Shown here: positions 40,682-50,475 of the stretch, piece after piece
How positions within the stretch are numbered: position 1 is the stretch's first letter
Layout: every line of letters starts with the position of its first letter
DNA from: Paenibacillus phytorum
GTDB lineage: Bacteria > Bacillota > Bacilli > Paenibacillales > NBRC-103111
Direction of reading: 5' to 3'
Length of the DNA stretch: 64,000 nt
Assembly (NCBI RefSeq): GCF_013141715.1
Contig: NZ_WHOA01000092.1
Location: 1-64,000, forward strand
Notes under the pieces: model-generated
Told to the model about the DNA's origin: nothing
Seen by the model: the letters and a program-made list of their open reading frames with translations, nothing else
The model's database searches: none
Made by a program: the position numbers and the translations under genes

Positions 40682-41458
40682 ATGGCTTTTATCGACTGTC
40701 ATTTTTATTCAGATTCCCTTGGTGTTTCAGCATCCATGTACGTCATTTTGCCGCAAGCTGCTCAAAATCAAATCGGGTTAGCATCCGCGGTTTATGGGGT
40801 TAAGCATCCTACGCTATATCTACTGCACGGCTTATCTGATGATCATACGATTTGGATGCGAAGAACCTCGATTGAACGGTATGCTTCGAAGTTAGGGATT
40901 GCGGTAGTCATGCCTGCTGTCAATCGCAGCTTTTACAACGATATGGCATCGGGGCCGAAATACTGGACGTTTATTAGTGAAGAATTGCCAGCTTTAGCAC
41001 GATCATTTTTCCCTCTAGCTGAGGAAAGAGAATTGAATTATGTGGCAGGCCTGTCCATGGGTGGCTATGGCGCGATGAAACTGGCACTTTCACATCCAGA
41101 TCGGTTTGCCGCAGCGGCAAGCTTATCAGGGGCATTAGATATATCGGACAGAGCATTGAATTTTCCTGACGATTTCAAACTGATTTATGATGATGTATCC
41201 AAGATTAAAGGGAGCGGAAATGATTTGTTTTATTTGGCTGAGCAGCTGTCAGGCTCGACTAGACAATCCCCTATGCTCTATCAATGCTGCGGTACGGAAG
41301 ACTTCCTTTATGAAGATAATATTCGATTCCGAGATTATTGCCGCAAATTGGGCATGGATCTGGCCTATGAAGAGGAGCCAGGCGAACATGAGTGGGGCTA
41401 TTGGGATCGTAAAATTCAAAACGTATTGAACTGGTTGCCGCTTCCGGCCCGTCCCTAG
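40682..41458 (+). CDS. Esterase of the EstA/tributyrin (esterase D-like) family
   Basis: A 258-residue alpha/beta hydrolase: nucleophile S125 in [14 protein letters not shown], acid D207 in [12 protein letters not shown], and base H236 in [10 protein letters not shown]. The oxyanion segment is [17 protein letters not shown]. There is no signal peptide; the enzyme is probably cytoplasmic, hydrolysing short-chain esters. AGAGGAG lies upstream. Monocistronic between two transcription units. Confidence 0.87.
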   Translation: MAFIDCHFYSDSLGVSASMYVILPQAAQNQIGLASAVYGVKHPTLYLLHGLSDDHTIWMRRTSIERYASKLGIAVVMPAVNRSFYNDMASGPKYWTFISEELPALARSFFPLAEERELNYVAGLSMGGYGAMKLALSHPDRFAAAASLSGALDISDRALNFPDDFKLIYDDVSKIKGSGNDLFYLAEQLSGSTRQSPMLYQCCGTEDFLYEDNIRFRDYCRKLGMDLAYEEEPGEHEWGYWDRKIQNVLNWLPLPARP

Positions 41459-41481
41459 TGGGAAAATATGTTCTTTTCTTT

Positions 41482-41510
41482 TTGCAACAAGTGGATCACT
41501 ATGGTATAGT
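41482..41510 (+). promoter_or_regulatory. Sigma-A promoter of the yqeG operon
   Basis: TTGCAA at 41482-41487, 17-bp spacer, TATAGT at 41505-41510; the TTG start codon of yqeG is 40 bases downstream. Confidence 0.75.
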
Positions 41511-41549
41511 TTCACGTATATGTCGAGGAAGCAGTTGGAGGTAATTTGT

Positions 41550-42044
41550 TTGCTGAAAAAGCTAGTGCCCAGACAGTCTGTACATACGATCTATGATATT
41601 GATGCCAATCACCTATGGGGATTTGGTGTTCGTGGTATTATAACAGATCTCGATAATACACTCGTAGGCGCACGAGATCCGCATGCGACTCCGGAGTTAA
41701 TAGAGTGGTTGAATCGTTTGCAAAAAATGGGCTTCAAGGTCGTCATCGTGTCCAATAATAATCATGGACGGGTTTCAGCCTTTGCGGAGCCGCTTGGTAT
41801 TCCTTTCATTCACCGAGCAAAGAAACCAACGAACGTTTCATTCCACAGAGCCATGAAGCTGCTTGGTACGAATGCCAGACAAACAGCTGTCATTGGTGAT
41901 CAAATGTTAACAGACGTGCTTGGTGGCAATCGGATGGGGCTATACACGATCCTAGTTCAACCCATTTCAATTAAGGATGAGGGTTTTTTCACGAAAATCA
42001 ATCGCCGTATTGAGAAATGGGCTTTAGCGAGGATGAAGAAATAG
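41550..42044 (+). CDS. yqeG: YqeG family HAD-IIIA phosphatase
   Basis: A 164-residue HAD phosphatase with D33/D35 in ITDLDNTLVGA and the later AVIGDQMLTDVLGG motif. TTG at 41550 is chosen because GGAGGT at 41537-41542 gives normal spacing and the product then starts MLKKLVPRQS like other YqeG proteins; the ATG at 41520 lacks a site. It precedes yqeH as in most bacilli. Substrate not established. Confidence 0.9.
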   Translation: MLKKLVPRQSVHTIYDIDANHLWGFGVRGIITDLDNTLVGARDPHATPELIEWLNRLQKMGFKVVIVSNNNHGRVSAFAEPLGIPFIHRAKKPTNVSFHRAMKLLGTNARQTAVIGDQMLTDVLGGNRMGLYTILVQPISIKDEGFFTKINRRIEKWALARMKK

Positions 42045-42052
42045 GAGGATTC

Positions 42053-43168
42053 ATGAGTACAGAAACGATTAATCATTGTGCGGGATGCGGCGTATTGCTG
42101 CAAACGGAAGAAAAGGGTAAGCTGGGCTTTATCCCAGCTGAAGCGATGCAGAAGGAACCGGTTATTTGTCAACGCTGCTATCGCATTAAGCATTATAATG
42201 AATCTTCGAGTATCACACTGCAGCAGGACGACTTCCTTAAATTACTAGGACATGTCGGCCAAACGAAAGCTCTGGTTGTGAAAATCGTAGATATTTTTGA
42301 CTTTGAAGGCAGTATGATTAGCGGTCTTGCACGCTTTGTGGGTACGAATCCTGTTCTGTTAGTCGTAAACAAGATTGATTTGCTGCCAAAAGTGACGAAC
42401 GCAAACAAAATCATTAACTGGGTACAGCGTAGAGCCAAAGAGGAGAACCTCAAGGTTGTTGATATCATCCTTTGCAGTGCGAAGAAAAACATTGGTTTCG
42501 ATCGTGTTATTACAGCTGTGCAGGAATATCGCGGCAACATGGATGTCTATGTGGTCGGTGCAACGAATGTCGGTAAATCGACGCTCATTAACCGCTTAAT
42601 CAGTGATTATAGTGATCTAGAGTCGGAGCTTACGACGTCACAATACCCGGGTACGACGCTGGATCTGGTCAAAATCCCATTGGATGATGGTCGGTTTATT
42701 GTGGATACACCAGGAATCGTGCACACTCATCGTTTAACTGAAGTCGTGAAAAAGCGTGATTTAACTAGAATCATGCCTGACAAACCACTTAAGCCGATGG
42801 TGTTTCAATTAAATGAAGCGCAAACGTTATTTTTTGGCGCCTTAGCTCGATTTGATTTTATTAGTGGTGATCATCAATCATTCACATGCTATACGTCCAA
42901 CGCCATTCAAATTCATCGTACAAAGCTTGAAAAGGCTGATGATTTGTATGAAGAACATAAAGGTGTCATGCTTGCGCCACCTAATCTAGCGGACTTGGAC
43001 GAGCTGCCTAAGCTTGTGAAGCATCCGCTGCACATTCCGAAGGGGAAACAGATGGATGTGTTGATCTCTGGTTTAGGCTGGATTAAAGTGAACAGCTTAG
43101 CTGGAGCACAGCTTGCCGTTCATGCGCCGAAGGGGATTAAGGTTATCACGCGTGAGTCGTTGATTTAG
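42053..43168 (+). CDS. yqeH: Ribosome biogenesis GTPase YqeH
   Basis: A 371-residue circularly permuted GTPase needed for 30S subunit assembly. A zinc finger near the start uses C9, C12, C39 and C42 (CAGCG and CQRCYR). The motif order is G4 (VVNKIDLLP), G5 (CSAKK), G1 (VGATNVGKSTLINRL), G3 (VDTPGI), which confirms the permutation. ATG at 42053 follows ATAGGAGG; the upstream in-frame ATG at 42017 lies inside yqeG. Confidence 0.94.
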   Translation: MSTETINHCAGCGVLLQTEEKGKLGFIPAEAMQKEPVICQRCYRIKHYNESSSITLQQDDFLKLLGHVGQTKALVVKIVDIFDFEGSMISGLARFVGTNPVLLVVNKIDLLPKVTNANKIINWVQRRAKEENLKVVDIILCSAKKNIGFDRVITAVQEYRGNMDVYVVGATNVGKSTLINRLISDYSDLESELTTSQYPGTTLDLVKIPLDDGRFIVDTPGIVHTHRLTEVVKKRDLTRIMPDKPLKPMVFQLNEAQTLFFGALARFDFISGDHQSFTCYTSNAIQIHRTKLEKADDLYEEHKGVMLAPPNLADLDELPKLVKHPLHIPKGKQMDVLISGLGWIKVNSLAGAQLAVHAPKGIKVITRESLI

Positions 43169-43185
43169 GGGGACAAGAGGAGAAC

Positions 43186-44046
43186 ATGGAGAAGAACCGG
43201 ACGATTGACAGTCATACCATTCTATACGGGGTTTTCGGAGATCCGATACGGCATTCCCGTTCCCCGATTATGTTGAATCGGGCTTTTCAGGAAGCGGGTA
43301 TTAATGCAGTTTACGCTGCTTTCCACGTTCGTCCTGATGAACTTGGCGATGCTGTTCGCGGGATACGGGCATTAGGATATCGAGGTATCAACGTAACGAT
43401 TCCGCATAAAGTGGAAGTTATGCAATACTTAGATGAAATCGATGAAGGGGCTAGGATCGTTGGGGCGGTGAATACCATCGTTAATGAGGCTGGTAAGCTC
43501 ATCGGTTACAATACGGACGGTATTGGCTATGTGCGATCGCTCAAGGAAGAAACGGGTATCGAACTGAAAGGAAAAAGTGTTCTTCTCCTTGGGGCTGGTG
43601 GAGCGGCGAGAGGTGTTGCCTATGCGCTTGCCAAAGAGGGAGCAGGCCGTATCTACATCGCGAATCGTACCAAAGAACGCGCCTTGGAGCTTGCCAACAC
43701 GATTAGTAGCTACACCGAAGCAATTGGACTTGGGATGGATGAGCTAGGACATGTTGTCGATGAGGTCCAGTTCGTTCTGAATACAACTTCGGCCGGCATG
43801 CATCCACATGTTGAAGAACTTCCGTTACCGCTTGAACTCCTACGTTCGCATCATCTGGTTAGTGATCTCATTTATAATCCGCGAATTACAAGATTTCTTC
43901 GTGAAGCGGAAGCAAGAGGAGCCCGCATACATGGCGGACTCGGTATGTTTATTTATCAAGGTGCTTTTGCCTTTGAATATTGGACTGGCACCCCTGCGCC
44001 CGTTGCGGCGATGAGACAGGTGGTAGAACAGTCGTTAGCTGAATAA
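43186..44046 (+). CDS. aroE: Shikimate dehydrogenase
   Basis: A 286-residue NADPH-dependent enzyme of aromatic amino acid synthesis, reducing 3-dehydroshikimate. Substrate-binding motif GVFGDPIRHSRSPIMLNRAF, catalytic lysine in GINVTIPHKVEVM, NADP-binding VLLLGAGGAARGVAYAL, and NRTKERA. Cotranscribed in the yqe string. Confidence 0.95.
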   Translation: MEKNRTIDSHTILYGVFGDPIRHSRSPIMLNRAFQEAGINAVYAAFHVRPDELGDAVRGIRALGYRGINVTIPHKVEVMQYLDEIDEGARIVGAVNTIVNEAGKLIGYNTDGIGYVRSLKEETGIELKGKSVLLLGAGGAARGVAYALAKEGAGRIYIANRTKERALELANTISSYTEAIGLGMDELGHVVDEVQFVLNTTSAGMHPHVEELPLPLELLRSHHLVSDLIYNPRITRFLREAEARGARIHGGLGMFIYQGAFAFEYWTGTPAPVAAMRQVVEQSLAE

Positions 44047-44066
44047 GAATGAATAGAGGGACATCC

Positions 44067-44360
44067 ATGTTAACAGGCAAACAGAAACGTTATTTGCGCT
44101 CAATGGCGCACCATTTAGATCCAATCTTCCAAGTAGGAAAAGGCGGCGTGAACGATCATTTAATCCGTCACATTCAAGAAGCTTTGGAAGTTCGTGAACT
44201 GATTAAAATTACTGTACTCAACAACAGTGGAGAAGACCGCGACGAGGTCGGCACTGAATTATCCGAAAAGTCTGGCGCAGAGCTCGTGCAGGTTATCGGT
44301 AAAATCGTCGTGCTTTACAAAGAATCGCGTGACAAGAAGAAGATTGAACTGCCGCGCTAA
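44067..44360 (+). CDS. yqeI: YhbY-type (CRM domain) RNA-binding protein YqeI
   Basis: A 97-residue CRM-domain protein with the pattern LTGKQKRYLRSMAHHLDPIF and QVGKGGVNDHLIRHIQEAL; it associates with pre-ribosomes in other bacteria. ATG at 44067 is used since AGAGGGA is just upstream; the ATG at 44049 would include it. Confidence 0.92.
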   Translation: MLTGKQKRYLRSMAHHLDPIFQVGKGGVNDHLIRHIQEALEVRELIKITVLNNSGEDRDEVGTELSEKSGAELVQVIGKIVVLYKESRDKKKIELPR

Positions 44361-44372
44361 AGAGGTGGAAGT

Positions 44373-44960
44373 ATGCTTGTCGGAATAATGGGTGGCACCT
44401 TCGATCCTATCCATAGCGGTCATCTGATCGCGGCGGAGAGAGCGAGGGTGGAAGCAGATCTCGCCGAAGTGTGGTTGATGCCGGCAAATGTGCCGCCGCA
44501 TAAGCCAAATGCGCCAAAAGCGACGACGGAGCAGCGCTGGGAGATGGTTTGCCTTGCAGCGGAAGGCAATCCTTTTTTTCGTCCAGTTGATATCGAAATC
44601 ACCAAGGGCGGCGTATCTTATAGTATCGATACGATTGAGCTGCTATGCAAAGAATATCCAGGTACGGAATTTGCTTATATTATAGGTGCTGATATGGTTC
44701 AATATTTGCCGCAGTGGCATCGCATTGATGACATCGTGCGGCATATTCGCTTTATTGGATTAGCTCGACCTGGCTATGAGCTTGACTTGACGCATATGCC
44801 TATTAACATTCGTAATCGAGTTACGATTGTACCCATGCCGCTTGTTGAAATTTCGTCAACAGCTATTCGTAATGAAAGGCAAAGGAAGGGTTCAGTCCGT
44901 TACCTTGTCCCAGACTCGGTGAATAGTTACATGGAGGTGAACCGGTTGTATGAATCGTGA
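44373..44960 (+). CDS. nadD: Nicotinate-nucleotide adenylyltransferase
   Basis: A 195-residue enzyme making deamido-NAD from nicotinate mononucleotide and ATP. The T/HxGH motif is GGTFDPIHSGHLIAAE and the C-terminal ISSTAIR motif is present. AGAGGTGG precedes the start. It overlaps the next gene by 11 bases. Confidence 0.94.
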   Translation: MLVGIMGGTFDPIHSGHLIAAERARVEADLAEVWLMPANVPPHKPNAPKATTEQRWEMVCLAAEGNPFFRPVDIEITKGGVSYSIDTIELLCKEYPGTEFAYIIGADMVQYLPQWHRIDDIVRHIRFIGLARPGYELDLTHMPINIRNRVTIVPMPLVEISSTAIRNERQRKGSVRYLVPDSVNSYMEVNRLYES

Positions 44961-45516
44961 AGAACTGATAACGGCGGTAAAGGAACAAATGCCTGAACGC
45001 CGCTGGCTGCATACACTCGGTGTCATGGAAACTAGCGTTACTTTAGCGAAACGCTTTGGTGGAGACCCAGTCAAAGCCGACCTTGCGGCCATTTTGCACG
45101 ATTATTGCAAGTATTGGCCCGTTCAGGAGCAAGCTAAGATTATCCGCGAGAACGGATTGCCCCAAGACTTACTGGACTATGATAAGGAGCTGTGGCACTC
45201 CCATGCTGGAGCTTATATCGCTAAGGAGCAATTTGGCATCCATGATGAGGAGATACTAGATGCAATTCGGTATCACACCTCCGGTCGAGTTCAGATGACA
45301 TTAATGGACAAAATCGTATGCTTAGCGGATTATATGGAGCCTGGACGTGATTTTCCAGGTGTTGATCTCATTCGCGAACTCGCTGAGCGAAGCCTAGAGA
45401 AGGCGCTAGTCGCTGGTTTTGATTCTACGATTAGCTTTTTAATTGCCAAAGGCAAACGGATTTATCCGCTTACTATTTTGACTCGGAACGATTTGATTAC
45501 ACAATTAAACACATGA
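44950..45516 (+). CDS. yqeK: YqeK family HD phosphohydrolase (Ap4A hydrolase)
   Basis: A 188-residue HD-domain enzyme: H in RRWLHTLGVMETS, HD pair in AAILHDYCKYW, and later HSHAGAY and YHTSGR. YqeK proteins hydrolyse diadenosine tetraphosphate symmetrically. GGAGGTGAACCGG lies before the ATG, inside nadD. Confidence 0.92.
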   Translation: MNREELITAVKEQMPERRWLHTLGVMETSVTLAKRFGGDPVKADLAAILHDYCKYWPVQEQAKIIRENGLPQDLLDYDKELWHSHAGAYIAKEQFGIHDEEILDAIRYHTSGRVQMTLMDKIVCLADYMEPGRDFPGVDLIRELAERSLEKALVAGFDSTISFLIAKGKRIYPLTILTRNDLITQLNT

Positions 45517-45534
45517 ACCTTGGAGGATGATTGG

Positions 45535-45882
45535 ATGAGTAAAAACCCAGAAGAAGTTTTGGCTTTTGTTGTTGAGGCTGCTGAAGATAAAAAAGCGGCA
45601 GATGTTGTAACCCTGAACTTGAAAGGCGTATCCCTAATCGCCGACTATTTCGTTATTTGTCACGGGAATTCAGAAACGCAAGTGCAAGCGATTGCCGGCG
45701 AAGCTAGAAAAAAAGCACATGAGCATGGCGTTAATATCAGAGGCTACGAAGGTATTGATACAGCAAGATGGGTTCTGCTTGATCTAGGTGATGTTGTTCT
45801 TCATGTCTTCCACCGCGATGATCGTGAATATTATAATATCGAAAGACTTTGGTCCGATGCCAAAGTTGTGGAGCGCGTATGA
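45535..45882 (+). CDS. rsfS: Ribosomal silencing factor RsfS
   Basis: A 115-residue protein that binds L14 and blocks subunit joining under poor nutrition. Family motifs: VVTLNLKGVSLIADYFVICH and DLGDVVLHVFHRDDREYYNI. The ATG at 45535 is eight bases after GGAGGATG; an in-frame ATG at 45520 precedes that site. Overlaps the next gene by four bases (ATGA). Confidence 0.94.
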   Translation: MSKNPEEVLAFVVEAAEDKKAADVVTLNLKGVSLIADYFVICHGNSETQVQAIAGEARKKAHEHGVNIRGYEGIDTARWVLLDLGDVVLHVFHRDDREYYNIERLWSDAKVVERV

Positions 45883-46772
45883 GAATGGAAGCAGGATCCC
45901 TTGTTACCCTAGAGGTAGCGAGGGAGGTTCCTCCTAACGGTTATTTCCTTACTGACGGCCAGCAGGATGTTCTTCTGCCTTATGCAGAAATCGTAGGTAA
46001 GATACAACCTGGAGATCATGTTGAAGCGTTCTTGTTCCACGATACGCAGGATCGATTGATGGCTACAATGAAGCGTCCGCTTCTTCTCATGGGCGAAGTA
46101 GGACTTCTGGAAGTTGTAGATATTCACCCTAGATTTGGATATTTTCTGGAAATGGGATTGGGTCGCAACCTATTACTTCCTTACCGACATGTGCCGGAGC
46201 TCGAAGAGCTGCGTCCACAAGTAGGAGATAAGGTATTTGCCACATTAGCTCACGATCGGCAAGAACGTTTAATCGCTAAGCTGGCTCTGGAAGAGGACCT
46301 GGCTCCTCTTTGCGTTCGTGCACCCTCGAGTTGGAATAATCAGTGGGTCAAAGCACGTGTGTACAGACCGCTGCAAATTGGTACCTTTGTTATTTGCGAA
46401 GCAGGAGTCCTTGGCTATGGTGTTATTGGACTTATTGCTGCTCCGGAACGGACACGCTTGCTGCGTGTAGGTGAGTTGGTTGAAGTGCGGGTCGCATTCG
46501 TTCGTGAAGAGGATGGGCGGGTCAATCTATCGATGCGACTCCGGAAAGAAAAAGGGATGGATGAAGATTCGGAGCGCATTTTGAGTGTCCTTCAAGAACG
46601 GCCTGGAAATGCGATGCCATTTTCGGATAAAACGTCGGCAGATGTCATCAAGGATCGGTTTGGCCTAAGTAAAGCGGCTTTCAAACGCGCATTAGGCAAG
46701 CTTATGAAGGACGGGCTCATCTATCAAGAGGATGATTGGACCTATCTGAAGCAAGAGGAGACACAAGGTTAA
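45879..46772 (+). CDS. S1-domain RNA-binding protein (CvfB/YitL-like)
   Basis: A 297-residue protein with three S1-like beta barrels in tandem (for example VAREVPPNGYFLTDGQQDVL and VDIHPRFGYFLEMGLGRNLL) and a C-terminal winged helix (FGLSKAAFKRALGKLMKDGL). CvfB of Staphylococcus affects virulence gene expression. ATG overlaps the rsfS stop; the in-frame ATG at 45849 lies within rsfS and is not used. Confidence 0.88.
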   Translation: MRMEAGSLVTLEVAREVPPNGYFLTDGQQDVLLPYAEIVGKIQPGDHVEAFLFHDTQDRLMATMKRPLLLMGEVGLLEVVDIHPRFGYFLEMGLGRNLLLPYRHVPELEELRPQVGDKVFATLAHDRQERLIAKLALEEDLAPLCVRAPSSWNNQWVKARVYRPLQIGTFVICEAGVLGYGVIGLIAAPERTRLLRVGELVEVRVAFVREEDGRVNLSMRLRKEKGMDEDSERILSVLQERPGNAMPFSDKTSADVIKDRFGLSKAAFKRALGKLMKDGLIYQEDDWTYLKQEETQG

Positions 46773-46773
46773 C

Positions 46774-47532
46774 ATGAGTTACGAAAAATTCGCGTACACC
46801 TATGATCGCTTGATGAATAGCATGCCATATGAAGATTGGCTTCGTTTCGTTAAAGAAAGCTTCGATCGATTTGGTATGAAACCAACTACGATTGTTGATC
46901 TGGGCTGTGGTACTGGGAATTTAACGATTCCTTTAGCCTTGGAAGGGTACCAGCTGACGGGTATTGATTTATCTGAAGACATGCTGGCAGTCGCTGAGCA
47001 AAAAACGGGGGAGCACAAAAGTCAACTGCGCGGCGGCACCATTCATTGGGTACAACAGGATCTGCGTGAATGGGACCTCGGTGAACAAGTGGATGTGGCG
47101 CTTTCGATCTGTGATAGTCTCAACTATTTGCTAGAGGAAGAAGATATCGTTGATGCTTTTCGTCAAACTTTCAAGGGGCTTAAGCCTGGCGGTCTTTTTC
47201 TTTTCGATGTGCATACTCCTGAGCAGTTGTTCGCTTATGCAGACTCTCAGCCCTTTTTCCTGAATGAAGACGATGTTGCCTACATATGGACAAGCGAGTT
47301 GGATGATGAAAGAGTGCAGATTGAGCACGAGTTGACCATATTTGTCAAAGATAGCGGAAAGGATACTTTCCGACGCATCGATGAAACTCATCTGCAAAGG
47401 GCTTATTCTTTACAATGGCTTAAGGAAATGCTGCTTGCAGTCGGTTTCACTGAGGTGCATATGGCTGCAGACTTTACTTGGGAGCAACCTACCTCTATGA
47501 CGGAGCGAGCTTTCTTTATTGCAAAGAAATAA
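46774..47532 (+). CDS. yqeM: SAM-dependent methyltransferase YqeM
   Basis: A 252-residue class I methyltransferase with motif I IVDLGCGTGNLTIPLALEG and the post-I acid in GIDLSEDML. Last gene of the yqe string, two bases after the preceding stop. The target molecule is unknown. Confidence 0.9.
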   Translation: MSYEKFAYTYDRLMNSMPYEDWLRFVKESFDRFGMKPTTIVDLGCGTGNLTIPLALEGYQLTGIDLSEDMLAVAEQKTGEHKSQLRGGTIHWVQQDLREWDLGEQVDVALSICDSLNYLLEEEDIVDAFRQTFKGLKPGGLFLFDVHTPEQLFAYADSQPFFLNEDDVAYIWTSELDDERVQIEHELTIFVKDSGKDTFRRIDETHLQRAYSLQWLKEMLLAVGFTEVHMAADFTWEQPTSMTERAFFIAKK

Positions 47533-47554
47533 CGGCAGTGAGGTTCTTTGCGGC

Positions 47555-47584
47555 TTGACAGTGCGGCATTATTTTACATATAAT
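47555..47584 (+). promoter_or_regulatory. Promoter of the leuS T-box transcript
   Basis: TTGACA at 47555-47560 and TATAAT at 47579-47584, both consensus, separated by 18 bp. Confidence 0.8.
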
Positions 47585-47589
47585 CAAAG

Positions 47590-47910
47590 CTAATTAGATT
47601 ATTAAAGCTTAGAAGAGGAATAGTAACTTGTACAGCATCTTTCAGAGAGCCGGATGTAGGGTGGAAGCCGGTAGATGTCAGTCTTGTGAACTCGCCTTGG
47701 AGCTAGAAGGTGAATCATCATGAAAAGCGGAGAGACTTTGAGCACGCTCAAAGATCCCTATATATGGTGCTAGCTGGATCGTCTCACCCGCGTTAAGGGG
47801 CAGAGTGAACACAGGCAAAGAATGTCTTGTGTTAACTAGGGTGGTACCACGGGAATCTAACCTCTCGTCCCTAGCGATATCCGCTAGCGATGAGGGGTTT
47901 TTTGGCGCTT
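47590..47910 (+). promoter_or_regulatory. Leucine T-box riboswitch
   Basis: Stem I carries AGAGAGCCGGATG and GAAGCCGG; the specifier loop reads GAACTCGCCTTGGAGC, with CTC (leucine) in the specifier position. The T-box AGGGTGGTACCACG is at 47838-47851, followed by the antiterminator/terminator switch. Uncharged tRNA-Leu should stabilise the antiterminator and allow leuS transcription. Confidence 0.93.
47861..47909 (+). terminator. T-box terminator
   Basis: CCTCTCGTCCCTAGCG pairs with CGCTAGCGATGAGGGG (one mismatch, G-T pairs) and runs into TTTTTT. Confidence 0.9.
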
Positions 47911-47962
47911 ACAGCGCTTTGAATCATAATGAGGATGGCTGTACACAGGGAGGATTTTGCAC

Positions 47963-50440
47963 ATGACACAGGAAACTAAAGAAACCAAAGAAACCAAAGA
48001 AACAAAAGAGCAGCAAGGCTATAATCCACAAGCAATTGAGCCGAAATGGCAGGCTTATTGGGATGCGAAGAAAACGTTTAAGGTGCTTGAGAATTCGGAT
48101 AAGCCGAAGTTTTATGCGTTGGATATGTTCCCTTACCCATCTGGAGCTGGTCTGCATGTAGGACATCCGGAAGGCTACACAGCAACTGATATCGTTTCAC
48201 GTTTCAAACGGATGAGAGGCTTTAACGTACTTCATCCAATGGGATGGGATGCTTTCGGACTTCCTGCTGAACAGTACGCACTGGATACGGGAAATGATCC
48301 GCGAGAATTCACCAAGAAGAACATTGATACATTCCGTCGTCAAATTAAATCACTAGGCTTCTCGTACGATTGGGATCGTGAAATTAGTACAACAGATCCT
48401 GAGTATTACAAATGGACACAATGGATTTTCATCCAGCTGTACAATAAAGGACTCGCTTATGTGGATGAAGTCCCCGTAAACTGGTGTCCTGCACTGGGTA
48501 CTGTTCTTGCAAATGAAGAAGTGATTGACGGTCTAAGCGAGCGCGGTAACCATCCCGTTATTCGTAAGCCGATGCGTCAGTGGATTCTGAAAATTACAGA
48601 GTATGCTGAACGTTTACTTGAAGATCTTGAGGAGCTGGATTGGTCCGAAAGCATCAAAGATATGCAGCGCAACTGGATTGGTAAATCAACAGGGGCAGAA
48701 GTCCAATTTGCCATTGATGGACACGATGAGAAGAGTCTGACGGTTTTCACTACACGTCCAGATACATTGTTTGGCGCTACGTACTGCGTTCTGGCACCTG
48801 AGCATGAGCTTGCCCCGCAAATAACAACAGGAGATCAAGCAGCTGCTATTAAGGAATACCAAGAAAAGGCTTCCCGCAAAAGCGATCTCGAGCGTACGGA
48901 TCTGGCAAAAGACAAGACAGGTGTTTTCACAGGGGCGTATGCGGTCAATCCGGTTAATGGCGTGAAAGTGCCAATTTGGATTGCTGACTACGTGCTTGGC
49001 GGTTACGGTACGGGTGCAATCATGGCTGTTCCAGGACACGATCAACGTGACTGGGAGTTTGCTAAACAATTTGATTTGCCGATTATCGAAGTCGTGCAAG
49101 GTGGAGATGTTGAGAAGGAAGCTTATGCAGGGGATGGCGAACACGTCAATTCCGGTCCGATTAATGGTATGAACATCGAACAAGGGATCAGCCATATGAT
49201 CGCGTGGTTGGAACAGAACGGCAAAGGCCGCGGCAAAGTAACCTACCGTTTGAGAGATTGGCTCTTTAGCCGTCAAAGATATTGGGGAGAGCCGATTCCA
49301 ATTCTTCATCTTGAAGATGGCACGATGAAGCCTGTTCCCGTGGATCAACTGCCACTCTTGCTTCCACAAGTCGATGAAATTAAACCATCAGGTACAGGTG
49401 AATCACCACTTGCGAACGTATCGGAATGGGTAAACACGATTGATCCGGAAACCGGCATGAAAGCTCGCCGTGAAACGAATACCATGCCACAATGGGCAGG
49501 TAGTTGCTGGTACTATCTACGTTTTATCGATCCGCGTAATGATAAAGAGTTTTGTTCGCATGAGCTTCAGCAGCAATGGCTGCCAGTAGATCTTTACATC
49601 GGTGGAGCGGAACATGCTGTTCTTCACTTGCTGTATGCGCGTTTCTGGCATAAGGTGCTTTATGATCTTGGTTTTGTTCATACCAAAGAGCCTTTCCATA
49701 AGCTAGTAAACCAAGGGATGATTCTTGGCGAGAACATGGAGAAAATGAGTAAATCTCGCGGTAACGTTGTAAATCCGGATGATATCGTCAGCGATCAAGG
49801 GGCCGACACACTGCGTATTTACGAAATGTTCATGGGACCACTTGAAGCTACAAAACCTTGGAATACAACAGGTGTGGATGGTATCTATCGTTACTTGAAT
49901 CGTGTGTGGAGGCTGTTTGTTGACGAGAATGGTCAAATAAATACTAAAATCAGCACCGACGAAACATTGGGCAGCGATGCGTTCAAACGTACTTGGCACC
50001 GGACGATCAAAAAAATAACCGAGGATTTCGAAGCCCTTAGGTTTAATACAGCGATTAGTCAAATGATGATTTTCGTTAACGAAGCCTATAAAACAGAGCG
50101 TTTACCGCTTGAAGCGATGAAAAATTTCGTTCAGATGTTATCTCCAATTGCGCCGCATTTGGCCGAAGAACTTTGGGAGAAGCTTGGCGGAACAGAATCA
50201 ATTACCTATCAGCCGTGGCCAACCTACGATGAAGCGTGGACGGTCGACAATGAAATTGAGATTGTTGTACAGGTCAATGGTAAAATTGTTGATCGTGTAC
50301 TGATTTCCAAGGATACAGATGAAGCAGCGATGGAGAAAATCGCATTTGACCTCGATAAAGTCAAAGAAGCGACCGCCGGAAAGGCCGTTCGCAAATTGAT
50401 TGTTGTAAAAGGTAAATTAGTAAATATCGTCGTAGGATAG
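47963..50440 (+). CDS. leuS: Leucyl-tRNA synthetase
   Basis: An 825-residue class I synthetase. The HIGH motif is HVGHPEGYT, the KMSKS motif [12 protein letters not shown], and the editing domain lies between them ([20 protein letters not shown]). AGGGAGGA at 47947-47954 sets the ATG at 47963. Residues 3-16 hold a tandem ETK repeat ([13 protein letters not shown]) from a 9-base DNA repeat, an unusual head before the conserved [11 protein letters not shown] start. Controlled by the T-box leader. Confidence 0.96.
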   Translation: MTQETKETKETKETKEQQGYNPQAIEPKWQAYWDAKKTFKVLENSDKPKFYALDMFPYPSGAGLHVGHPEGYTATDIVSRFKRMRGFNVLHPMGWDAFGLPAEQYALDTGNDPREFTKKNIDTFRRQIKSLGFSYDWDREISTTDPEYYKWTQWIFIQLYNKGLAYVDEVPVNWCPALGTVLANEEVIDGLSERGNHPVIRKPMRQWILKITEYAERLLEDLEELDWSESIKDMQRNWIGKSTGAEVQFAIDGHDEKSLTVFTTRPDTLFGATYCVLAPEHELAPQITTGDQAAAIKEYQEKASRKSDLERTDLAKDKTGVFTGAYAVNPVNGVKVPIWIADYVLGGYGTGAIMAVPGHDQRDWEFAKQFDLPIIEVVQGGDVEKEAYAGDGEHVNSGPINGMNIEQGISHMIAWLEQNGKGRGKVTYRLRDWLFSRQRYWGEPIPILHLEDGTMKPVPVDQLPLLLPQVDEIKPSGTGESPLANVSEWVNTIDPETGMKARRETNTMPQWAGSCWYYLRFIDPRNDKEFCSHELQQQWLPVDLYIGGAEHAVLHLLYARFWHKVLYDLGFVHTKEPFHKLVNQGMILGENMEKMSKSRGNVVNPDDIVSDQGADTLRIYEMFMGPLEATKPWNTTGVDGIYRYLNRVWRLFVDENGQINTKISTDETLGSDAFKRTWHRTIKKITEDFEALRFNTAISQMMIFVNEAYKTERLPLEAMKNFVQMLSPIAPHLAEELWEKLGGTESITYQPWPTYDEAWTVDNEIEIVVQVNGKIVDRVLISKDTDEAAMEKIAFDLDKVKEATAGKAVRKLIVVKGKLVNIVVG

Positions 50441-50475
50441 CAAGGGAAGTTGGCAATTTGGGAAGGTAACTGCTT

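Noticed and set aside
48686..49369. 227-codon minus-strand frame inside leuS
   Set aside because: Antisense shadow of a conserved essential gene, with no start signal.
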